64,000 nucleotides of DNA from Mixophyes australis (lineage: Eukaryota > Chordata > Amphibia > Anura > Limnodynastidae): contig JAVHZZ010000075.1 of assembly GCA_036250195.1 (NCBI GenBank), positions 372,001 through 436,000 of the forward strand, given 5' to 3'. Position numbers and translations under genes: made by a program. The notes beneath the pieces are model-generated. The model made no database searches. It was not told the DNA's origin and saw only the letters and a program-made list of their open reading frames with translations. Within the stretch, counting starts at the first letter, position 1. Each line of letters starts with the position of its first letter. This document shows positions 54,188-64,000 of the stretch, in pieces.

Positions 54188-56511
54188 ATAAGTATAAAAA
54201 TAAGAATAAAAAAAAGGATAAAAATAAGAATAAGTATAAAAATAAGTATAAAAATAAGTATAAAAATAAGAATAATAAAAAAATTGTATAAAAATAAGAA
54301 TAATTATAAAAATAAGTATAAAAATAAGAATAAAAAAAAATTAGTATAAAAATAAGAATAGGTATAAAAATAAGTATAAAAATAAGTATAAAAATAAAAA
54401 AATAAAAAAGTATAAAAATAAGTATAAAAATAAGAATAAAAAGAAAATTGTATAAAAATAAGAATAATTATAAAAATAAGTATAAAAATAAGAATAAAAA
54501 AAAATTAGTATAAAAATAAGAATAGGTATAAAATAAGTATAAAAATAAGTATAAAAATAAAAAAAAAATAGTATAAAAATAAGAATAAAACAAAAATAAG
54601 TATGAAATTAAGAATAAAATAAAAATAAGTATAAAAATAAAAATAAAAAAAAAGTATAAAAATAAGTATAAAAATAAGAATAAAAAAAATAAGTATAAAA
54701 ATAAAAAAAAATATAAAAATAAGTATAAAAATAAGAATAAAAAGAAAATTGTATAAAAATAAGAATAATTATAAAAATAAGTATAAAAATAAGAATAAAA
54801 AAAAATTAGTATAAAAATAAGAATAGGTATAAAAATAAGTATAAAAATAAGTATAAAAATAAAAAAAAAATAGTATAAAAATAAGAATAAAACAAAAATA
54901 AGTATGAAATTAAGAATAAAATAAAAATAAGTATAAAAATAAAAATAAAAAAAAGTATAAAAATAAGTATAAAATTAAGAATAAAAAAAATAAGTATAAA
55001 AATAAGAATAAACAAAAATAAGTATAAAAATTAAAAAAATGTATTAAAATAAGTATAAAAATCAGAATATATATAAAAATAAGTATAAAAATAAGAATAA
55101 AACAAAAATAAGTATAAAAATAGGAATAAGGAAAAAAAAGTATAAAAATAAGAATAAGTAAAAATAAGTATAAAAATAAGAATAAAAAAAATTAGTATAA
55201 AAATAAGAATAAGTATAAAAATAAGTATAAAAATAAGAATAAAAGAAAAATAAGTATAAAAATAAAAATAAGAAACAAAAAGTATAAAAATAAGAATAAA
55301 ACAAAAATAAGTATAAAAGTAAGAAAAAAAAATGTATAAAAATAAGAATAGGCATAAAAATACGTAAAAAAATAAGAATAAAAAAAAATAGTATAAAAAT
55401 AAGAATAAGTATAAAAATAATTATAAAATAAGAATAAAAAAAAAAGTATAATAATAAGAATTAAAAAAATAAGTATAAAAATAAGAATAAAACACAAATA
55501 AGTATAAAAATAAGAATAAAAAAAAGGATAAAAATAAGAATAAGTATAAAAATAAGAATGAAAAAAAGTATAAAAATAAGAATAAGTATAAAAATAAGTA
55601 TAAAAATAAGAATAATAAAAAAATTGTATAAAAATAAGAATAATTATAAAAATAAGTATAAAAATAGGAATAAAAAAAATTAGTATAAAAATAAGAATAC
55701 GTATATAAATAAGTATAAAAATAAGAATAAGTATAAAAATAAGAATAAAACATAAATAAGTATAAAAATAAGAATAAAAAAAGGATAAAAATAAGAATAA
55801 GTATAAAAATAAGAATAAAACATAAATAAGTATAAAAATAAGAATAAAAAAAGTATAAAAATAAAAATAAGTATAAAAATAAGTATAAAAATAAGAATAA
55901 GTATAAAAATAAGTATAAAAATAAAAATAAGTATAAAAATAAGTATAAAAATAAGAATAAAAAAAAAATAGTATAAAAATAAGAATAAAACAAAAATAAG
56001 TATGAAAATAAGAATAAAATAAAAATAAGTATAAAAATAAAAATAAAAAAAAAGTATAAAAATAAGTATAAAAATAAGAATAAAAAAATAAGTATAAAAA
56101 TAAGAATAAACAAAAATAAGTATAAAAATTAAAAAAAATGTATTAAAATAAGTATAAAAATCAGAATATGTATAAAAATAAGTATAAAAATAAGAATAAA
56201 ACAAAAATAAGTATAAAAATAGGAATAAGAAAAAAAAAGTATAAAAATAAGAATAAAAAAAAATAAGTATAAAAATAAGAATAAAACACAAATAAGTATA
56301 AAAATAAGAATAAAACAAAAATAAGAATAAAAATTAAAAAAAATGTATAAAAATAAGTATAAAAATAAGAATAAAAAAAAGTATAAGAATAAGTATAATA
56401 ATAAGTATAAAAATAAGAATAAAACAAATATAAAAATAAGAATAAGTATAAAAATAAGTATAAAAATAAGAATAAAAAAAAAATTAATATAAAAATAAGA
56501 ATAAAACAAAA
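54188..56511 (+). repeat. 2,324-bp tandem unit, copy 2 (within duplication B)
   Basis: Equivalent of 27,761-30,083. TACGTA occurs at 55,361 and 55,698. Private changes are an AAGGAAAAAAAAG word near 55,129 (AAGAAAAAAAAAG in the other units) and an extra A near 55,329. Confidence 0.85.
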
Positions 56512-58169
56512 ATAAGTATAGAAATAAGAATAAAAAAAAAATTAGTATAAAAATGAGAATAAGTGTAAAAATAAGTATAAAAATAAGTATAAAAATAAGA
56601 AAAAAAAAAAAATTAAAAAAAGAATAAAACAAAAATAAGTATAAAAAGAAGAATAAAAAAAAATTAGTATAAAAATAAGAATAAGTATAAAAATAAGTAT
56701 AAAAATAAGAATAAAAAAAAATAAGTATAAAAATAAGAATAAGTATAAAAATAAGAATAAAAAAAAATAAGTATAAAAATAAGAATAAACAAAAATAAGT
56801 ATAAAAATTAAAAAAAATGTATTAAAATAAGTATAAAAATCAGAATAAGTATAAAAATAAGTATAAAAATAAGAATAAAACAAAAATAAGTATAAAAATA
56901 AGAATAAGAAAAAAAAGTATAAAAATAAGAATAAGTAAAAATAAGTATAAAAATAAGAATAAAAAAAAGGATAAAAATAAGAATAAGTATAAAAATAAGA
57001 ATGAAAAAAAGTATAAAAATAAGAATAAGTATAAAAATAAGTATAAAAATAAGTATAAAAATAAGTATAAAAATAAGAATAATAAATAAATTGTATAAAA
57101 ATAAGAATAATTATAAAAATAAGTATAAAAATAAGAATAAAAAAAAGGATAAAAATAAGAATAAGTATAAAAATAAGAATGAAAAAAAGTATAAAAATAA
57201 GAATAAGTATAAAAATAAGTATAAAAATAAGAATAATAAAAAAATTGTATAAAAATAAGAATACGTATATAAATAAGTATAAAAATAAGAATAAAACACA
57301 AATAAGTATAAAAATAAGAATAAAACAAAAATAAGAATAAAAATTAAAAAAAATGTATAAAAATAAGTCTAAAAATAAGAATAAAAAAAAGTATAAGAAT
57401 AAGTATAATAATAAGTATAAAAATAAGAATAAAACAAATATAAAAATAAGAATAAGTATAAAAATAAGTATAAAAATAAGAATAAAAAAAAAAAAAATAG
57501 TATAAAAATAAGAATAAAACAAAAATAAGTATAAAAATAAGAATAAAACACAAATAAGTATAAAAATAAGAATAAAACAAAAATAAGTATAAAAATTAAA
57601 AAAAATGTATAAAAATAAGTCTAAAAATAAGAATAAAAAAAAGTATAAGAATAAGTATAATAATAAGTATAAAAATAAGAATAAAACAAATATAAAAATA
57701 AGAATAAGTATAAAAATAAGTATAAAAATAAGAATAAAAAAAAAATTAGTATAAAAATAAGAATAAAACAAAAATAAGTATAAAAATAAGAATAAAAAAA
57801 AAATTAGTACAAAAATAAGAATAAAACACAAATAAGTATAAAAATAAGAATAAAACAAAAATAAGAATAAAAAAAAGGATAAAAATAAGAATAAAAAAAA
57901 ATAGTATAAAAATAAGAATAAAACAAAAATAAGTATGAAAATAAGAATAAAATAAAAATAAGTATAAAAATAAAAATAAAAAAAAAGTATAAAAATAAGA
58001 ATAAAAAAAATAAGTATAAAAATAAGAATAAAACAAAAATAAGTATAAAAATAAGAATAAGAAAAAAAAGTATAAAAATAAGAATAAGTAAAAATAAGTA
58101 TAAAAATAAGAATAAAAAAAAGGATAAAAATAAGAATAAGTATAAAAATAAGTATAAAAATAAGTATAA

Positions 58170-61100
58170 AAATAAGTATAAAAATAAGAATAATAAAAAA
58201 ATTGTATAAAAATAAGAATAATTATAAAAATAAGTATAAAAATAAGAATAAAAAAAAGGATAAAAATAAGAATAAGTATAAAAATAAGAATGAAAAAAAG
58301 TATAAAAATAAGAATAAGTATAAAAATAAGTATAAAAATAAGAATAATAAAAAAATTGTATAAAAATAAGAATAATTATAAAAATAAGTATAAAAATAAG
58401 AATAAAAAAAAATTAGTATAAAAATAAGAATACGTATATAAATAAGTATAAAAATAAGAATAAGTTTAAAAATAAGAATAAGTAAAAATAAGTATAAAAA
58501 TAAGAATAAAAAAAATTAGTATAAAAATAAGAATAAACAAAAAGTATAAGAATAAGTATAATAATAAGTATAAAAATAAGTATAAAAATCAGAATAAAAA
58601 AAAATTAGTATAAGAATAAGTATAAAAATAAGTATAAGAATAAACAAAAAATGGTATAAAAATAAGAATAAGTATAAAATAACTATAAAAATAAGAATAA
58701 AAAAAGTATAAGAATAAGAATAAGTATAAAAATAAGTATAAAAATAAGAATAAAAAAAAAAATTAGTATAAGAATAAGTATAAAAATAAGTGTAAAAATA
58801 AGAATAAAAAAAAAAAAGTATAAAAATAAGAATAAGTATAAAAATAAGTATAAAAATAATAATAAAACAAAAATAAGTATAAAAATAAGAATAAGTATAA
58901 AAATAAGTTTAAAAATAAGAATAAAACAAAAATAAGTATAAAAATAAGTATAAAAATAAGAATAAAAAAAATTGTATAAAAATAAGAATAAGTATAAAAA
59001 TAAGAATAAAAAAATAATTAGTATAAAAATAGGAATAAGTATAAAAATAAGTATAAAACTAAAAATGTATAAAAATAAGTATAAGTATAAAAATAAGTAT
59101 AAAAATAAGAATAAAAAAAAGTATAAGAATAAGTATAATAATAAGTATAAAAATAAGAAAAAAACAAAAATACATATAAAAATAAGAATAAGTATAAAAA
59201 TAAGAATAAAATAAAAATAAGTATAAAAATAAGAATAAAAAAAAATAGTATAAAAATAAGAATAAAACAAAAATAAGTATAAAAATAAGAATAAACAAAA
59301 AGGATAAAAATAAGAATAAGTATAAAAATAAGAATAAAAAAAGTATAAAAATAAGAATAAGTATAAAAATAAGTATAAAAAAAAATTAGTATAAAAATAA
59401 CAATAAGTATAAAAATAAGTATAAAAATAAGAATAAAACAAAAATAAGTATAAAAATAAGAATAAACAAAAATAAGTATAAAAATTAAAAAAAATGTATT
59501 AAAATAAGTATAAAAATCAGAATAAGTATAAAAATAAGAATAAAAAAAAGTATAAAAATAAGTAAAAAAATAAGTACAAAAATAAGAATAAAAAAAAGTA
59601 TAAAATTAAGAATAAGTATAAAAATAAGTATAAAAATAAGAATAAAAAAAAATTAGTATAAGAATAAGTATAAAAATAAGTATAAAAATAAGAATAAAAA
59701 AAAAAATTAGTATAAAAATAAGAATAAGTACAAAAATAAGTATAAAAATAAGAATAAAACAAAAATAAGTATAGAAATAAGAATAAGAAAAAAAAGTATA
59801 AAAATAAGAATAAGTATAAAAATAAGTATAAAAATAAGAATAAAAAAAAAATTAGTATAAAAATAAGAATAAAAGAAATTAGTATAAAAATAAGAATAAG
59901 TATAAAAATAAGTATAAAAATAAGAATAAAAAAAAAAATTAGTATAAGAATAAGTATAAAAATAAGTGTAAAAATAAGAATAAAAAAAAAAAAGTATAAA
60001 AATAAGAATAAGTATAAAAATAAGTATAAAAATAATAATAAAACAAAAATTAGTATAAAAATAAGAATAAGTATAAAAATAAGTATAAAAATAAGAATAA
60101 AACAAAAATAAGTATAAAAATAAGAATAAACAAAAATAAGTATAAAAATTAAAAAAAATGTATTAAAATAAGTATAAAAATCAGAATAAGTATAAAAATA
60201 AGAATAAAACAAAAATAAGTATAAAAATAAGAATAAGAAAAAAAAGTATAAAAATAAGAATAAGAAAAAATAAGTATAAAAATAAGAATAAAAAAAATGA
60301 GTATAAAAATAAGAATAAACAAAAAGTATAAGAATAAGTATAATAATAAGTATAAAAATAAGAATAAAACAAAAATACATATAAAAATAAGAATAAGTAA
60401 AAAAATAAGTACAAAAATAAGAATAAAAAAAAGTATAAAATTAAGAATAAGTATAAAAATAAGTATAAAAATAAGAATAAAAAAAAATTAGTATAAGAAT
60501 AAGTATAAAAATAAGTATAAAAATAAGAATAAAAAAAAAAATTAGTATAAAAATAAGAATAAGTACAAAAATAAGTATAAAAATAAGAATAAAACAAAAA
60601 TAAGTATAGAAATAAGAATAAGAAAAAAAAGTATAAAAATAAGAATAAAACAAAAATAAGTATAAAAATAAGAATAAACAAAAATAAGTATAAACATAAG
60701 AATAAAAAAAATTGTATAAAAATAAGAATAAAAAAAATAAGTACAAAAATAAGAATGAAAAAAAGTATAAAATTAAGAATAAGTATAAAAATAAGTATAA
60801 AAATAAGAATAAAAAAAAAATTAGTATAAAAATAAGAATAAAAGAAATTAGTATAAAAATAAGAATAAGTATAAAAATAAGTATAAAAATAAGAATAAAA
60901 AAAAAAATTAGTATAAGAATAAGTATAAAAATAAGTGTAAAAATAAGAATAAAAAAAAAAAGTATAAAAATAAGAATAAGTATAAAAATAAGTATAAAAA
61001 TAATAATAAAACAAAAATAAGTATAAAAATAAGAATAAGTATAAAAATAAGTATAAAAATAAGAATAAAACAAAAATAAGTATAAAAATAAGAATAAACA

Positions 61101-62216
61101 AAAATAAGTATAAACATAAGAATAAAAAAAATTGTATAAAAATAAGAATAAGTATAAAAATAAGAATAAAAAAATAATTAGTATAAAAATAGGAATAAGT
61201 ATAAAAATAAGTATAAAAATAAAAATGTATAAAAATAAGTATAAGTATAAAAATAAGTATAAAAATATGAATAAAAAAAAAGTATAAGAATAAGTATAAT
61301 AATAAGTATAAAAATAAGAAAAAAACAAAAATACATATAAAAATAAGAATAAGTATAAAAATAAGAATAAAATAAAAATAAGTATAAAAATAAGAATAAA
61401 AAAAAATAGTATAAAAATAAGAATAAAACAAAAATAAGTATAAAAATAAGAATAAACAAAAAGGATAAAAATAAGAATAAGTATAAAAATAAGAATAAAA
61501 AAGTATAAAAATAAGAATAAGTATAAAAATAAGTATAAAAATAAGTATAAAAAAAAATTAGTATAAAAATAAGAATAAGTATAAAAATAAGTATAAAAAT
61601 AAGAATAAGTATAAAAATAAGAATAAAACAAAAATAAGTATAAAAATAAGAATAAAAAAAATAAGTATAAAAATAAGAATAAAACACAAATAAGTATAAA
61701 AATAAGAATAATAAAAGGATACAAATAAGAATAAGTATAAAAATTAGAATAAGTATAAAAATAAGAATAAAAAAAAGTATAAAAATAAGAATAAGTATAA
61801 AAATAAGTATAAAAATAAGAATAAAACAAAAATAAGTATAAAAATAAGAATAAACAAAAATAAGTATAAAAATAAGAATAAAAAAAATTGTATAAAAATA
61901 AGTATAAGTATAAAAATAAGTATAAAAATAAGAATAAAAAAAAAGTATAAGAATAAGTATAATAATAAGTATAAAAATAAGAAAAAAACAAAAATACATA
62001 TAAAAATAAGAATAAGTATAAAAATAAGAATAAAATAAAAATAAGTATAAAAATAAGAATAAAAAAAAAATAGTATAAAAATAAGAATAAAACAAAAATA
62101 AGTATAAAAATAAGAATAAACAAAAGGATAAAAATAAGAATAAGTATAAAAATAAGAATAAAAAAAGTATAAAAATAAGAATAAGTATAAAAATAAGTAT
62201 AAAAATAAGTATAACA
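58170..62216 (+). repeat. 4.05-kb block, copy 2 (overlaps duplication B)
   Basis: Copy of 44,510-48,557 at offset 13,659 bp. Its left 2.5 kb (58,170-60,648) is simultaneously the end of duplication B and so also matches 31,742-34,220. The remaining 1.6 kb matches only the 46,989-48,557 side. After 62,216 it resembles 23,960-24,310 and 35,650-36,000 (AATCAGAATAAAAAAG near 62,263). Confidence 0.85.
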
Positions 62217-63691
62217 AAAATTAGTATAAAAATAAGAATAAGTATAAAAATAAGTATAAAAATCAGAATAAAAAAGTATAAGAATAAGAATAAGTATAAA
62301 AATAAGTATAAAAATAAGAATAAAAAAAAAATTAGTATAAAAATAAGAATAAAAGAAATTAATATAAAAATAAGAATAAGTATAAAAATAAGTATAAAAA
62401 TAATAATAAAACAAAAATAAGTATAAAAATAAGAATAAACAAAAATAAGTATAAAAATTAAAAAATATGTATTAAAATAAGTTTAAAAATCAGAATAAGT
62501 ATAAAAATAAGTATAAAAATAAGAATAAAACAAAAATAAGTATAAAAATAAGAATAAAAAAAATTGTATAAAAATAAGTATAAGTATAAAAATAAGTATA
62601 AAAATAAGAATAAAAAAAAAGTATAAGAATAAGTATAATAATAAGTATAAAAATAAGAAAAAAACAAAAATACATATAAAAATAAGATTAAGTATAAAAA
62701 TAAGAATAAAATAAAAATAAGTATAAAAATAAGAATAAAAAAAAAGGATAAAAATAAGAATAAGTATAAAAATAAGAATAAAAAAGTATAAAAATAAGAA
62801 TAAGTATAAAAATAAGTATAAAAATAAGTATAATAAAAAATTAGTATAAAAATAAGAATAAGTATAAAAATAAGTATAAAAATAAGAATAAGTATAAAAA
62901 TAAGAATAAAACAAAAATAAGTATAAAAATAAGAATAAAAAAAATAAATATAAAAATAAGAATAAAACACAAATAAGTATAAAAATAAGAATAATAAAAG
63001 GATACAAATAAGAATAAGTATAAAAATTAGAATAAGTATAAAAATAAGAATAAAAAAAAGTATAAAAATAAGAATAAGTATAAAAATAAGTATAAAAATA
63101 AGAATAAAACAAAAATAAGTATAAAAATAAGAATAAACAAAAATAAGTATAAAAATAAGAATAAAAAAAATTGTATAAAAATAAGTATAAGTATAAAAAT
63201 AAGTATAAAAATAAGAATAAAAAAAAAGTATAAGAATAAGTATAATAATAAGTATAAAAATAAGAAAAAAACAAAAATACATATAAAAATAAGAATAAGT
63301 ATAAAAATAAGAATAAAACAAAAATAAGTATAAAAATAAGAATAAACAAAAGGATAAAAATAAGAATAAGTATAAAAATAAGAATAAAAAAAGTATAAAA
63401 ATAAGAATAAGTATAAAAATAACTATAAAAATAAGTATAACAAAAATTAGTATAAAAATAAGAATAAGTATAAAAATAAGTATAAAAATCAGAATAAAAA
63501 AGTATAAGAATAAGAATAAGTATAAAAATAAGTATAAAAATAAGAATAAAAAAAAAATTAGTATAAAAATAAGAATAAAAGAAATTAATATAAAAATAAG
63601 AATAAGTATAAAAATAAGTATAAAAATAATAATAAAACAAAAATAAGTATAAAAATAAGAATAAACAAAAATAAGTATAAAAATTAAAAAA
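62217..63691 (+). repeat. Right-edge module and first 1,226-bp tandem unit
   Basis: The landmark TATGTATT followed by AAGTTTAAAAATCAG occurs at 62,466 and again at 63,692, giving a 1,226-bp repeat step. In between are TACATATA words (near 62,670 and 63,279), AATAATAAAAGGATAC (near 62,990) and AACTATAAAAAT (near 63,421). No gene is present. Confidence 0.75.
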
Positions 63692-64000
63692 TATGTATTA
63701 AAATAAGTTTAAAAATCAGAATAAGTATAAAAATAAGTATAAAAATAAGAATAAAACAAAAATAAGTATAAAAATAAGAATAAACAAAAATAAGTATAAA
63801 AATAAGAATAAAAAAAATTGTATAAAAATAAGTATAAGTATAAAAATAAGTATAAAAATAAGAATAAAAAAAAAGTATAAGAATAAGTATAATAATAAGT
63901 ATAAAAATAAGAAAAAAACAAAAATACATATAAAAATAAGAATAAGTATAAAAATAAGAATAAAATAAAAATAAGTATAAAAATAAGAATAAAAAAAAAT
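63692..64000 (+). repeat. Second 1,226-bp tandem unit, truncated by the window end
   Basis: It restarts the order of 62,466 onward, including AAGTTTAAAAATCAG, the AATTGTATAAAAAT word and TACATATA (near 63,928). One difference is an extra AAACAAAAATAAG segment near 63,783 that is missing after about 62,550 in the first unit. The array continues beyond the window. Confidence 0.7.

Larger units (their letters stand above)
48557..60648 (+). repeat. 12.1-kb segmental duplication, copy B
   Basis: Near-identical copy of 22,062-34,220. Differences I could see: one fewer 71-bp subunit (GG of AAGGATA at 49,158 and 49,229, against 22,662, 22,733 and 22,804 in copy A), an extra A near 52,737, a G in the A-run at about 55,130, an extra A near 55,329, and TTAATAT for TTAGTAT near 56,485. 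At 60,648 the match to copy A ends, and the sequence continues as a copy of about 46,989 onward. Confidence 0.88.
1..64000 (+). repeat. A-rich hexamer-based satellite array spanning the whole window
   Basis: Every line is built from the same few words: AAGTATAAAAAT (12 bp), AAGAAT (6 bp), and A-rich linkers. Most words fit a 6-bp lattice AANNAT, which suggests descent from a simple hexamer such as AAAAAT. One to four 12-mers occur in a row, usually followed by AAGAAT and a linker of varying length. C appears only in a small set of recurrent variant words, for example AAAACAAAAAT, AAAACATAAAT, AATCAGAAT, TACGTA, AGGCATA, GAAACAAAAAG, TACATATA and AGTACAAAA. The longest A runs I found are 14 bases (31,056-31,069 and 57,484-57,497). 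Orientation is constant. No gene, tRNA, rRNA or transposon interrupts it. Satellite identity is directly visible; heterochromatic location is inference. Confidence 0.97.

Noticed and set aside
22062..60648. Transposon copies as the cause of the long duplications
   Set aside because: I see no terminal inverted repeats, long terminal repeats, target-site duplications or transposase/reverse-transcriptase coding at the ends. The ends fall inside ordinary satellite words.
1..64000. CRISPR array
   Set aside because: Repeats are contiguous and low-complexity. There are no unique spacers of regular length, no palindromic repeat, and no cas genes.
1..64000. tRNA, rRNA or other structured RNA genes
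   Set aside because: G and especially C are too rare to form the conserved stems; no stretch with the needed composition exists anywhere in the window.
1..64000. Telomeric repeat array
   Set aside because: The hexamers are G-poor and C-poor and do not match the usual TTAGGG-, TTTAGGG- or TTGGGG-type telomere repeats. The hexamer lattice alone is not evidence of telomere origin.
1..64000. Assignment to a specific AT-rich organism (slime mould, apicomplexan, anaerobic fungus, insect)
   Set aside because: The window has no gene or conserved element to anchor taxonomy. AT richness alone is shared by all of these.
1..64000. Artificial or purely erroneous sequence
   Set aside because: Single-base variants are inherited consistently across nested copies at several scales, as expected for evolved satellite DNA. 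Local misassembly of copy number, above all of the 12-kb duplication, cannot be excluded.

Overview
This 64-kb window is one uninterrupted A-rich satellite. I find no gene, RNA gene, transposon or CRISPR array, and no stretch of ordinary-complexity sequence. From sampled lines the + strand is roughly three quarters A, about a sixth T, about 7% G and 1-2% C. Almost everything can be read as hexamers of the form AANNAT: AAGTAT, AAAAAT and AAGAAT. These build a 12-bp word (AAGTATAAAAAT) and an 18-bp word (AAGTATAAAAATAAGAAT), separated by short A-rich linkers such as AAAACAAAAAT, AAAACATAAAT, AAAACACAAAT or A8-A14. The array runs in the same orientation throughout; no T-rich inverted segment was seen.

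The size, purity and layered duplications point to eukaryotic heterochromatin-type satellite DNA (centromeric, pericentromeric, subtelomeric, or on a sex or B chromosome) from an AT-tolerant genome. The sequence alone does not identify the organism or the chromosomal location.

Above the short words there is a second level of organisation: long direct copies recognisable by rare variant bases. From left to right: 1-10.4 kb is a diverged mosaic holding a 1.63-kb unit twice, 2,511 bp apart, and a 404-bp local duplication. 10.4-16.6 kb is a mosaic of smaller shared blocks. 16.6-20.8 kb is a tandem pair of about 2.0-kb modules. 20.8-22.06 kb holds an 831-bp tandem repeat. From 22.06 kb the copies become much younger. 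A 12.1-kb segment (22,062-34,220) reappears nearly identical at 48,557-60,648. Inside it is a 2,323-bp tandem pair, also present in the second copy. Between the two copies lies a 5.08-kb tandem duplication (37,381-42,460 and 42,461 to about 47,512). A further 4.05-kb block (44,510-48,557) is copied at 58,170-62,216 and overlaps the large duplication, so the right part is a mosaic made by repeated unequal exchange or copying. The last 1.5 kb starts a 1,226-bp tandem, and the array runs off both ends of the window.

Long open reading frames on the minus strand (up to about 757 codons) are composition artefacts. The + strand rarely contains TTA, CTA or TCA, so all reverse frames stay open, and the 12- and 18-bp words translate into monotonous Phe/Tyr/Ile/Leu strings. 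I annotate none of them as genes. The points most worth a second look are the nested duplication history, the extreme strand asymmetry, and the restriction of CpG to TACGTA sites. Copy boundaries were set by eye from variant bases and should be read as accurate to about 10-50 bp.
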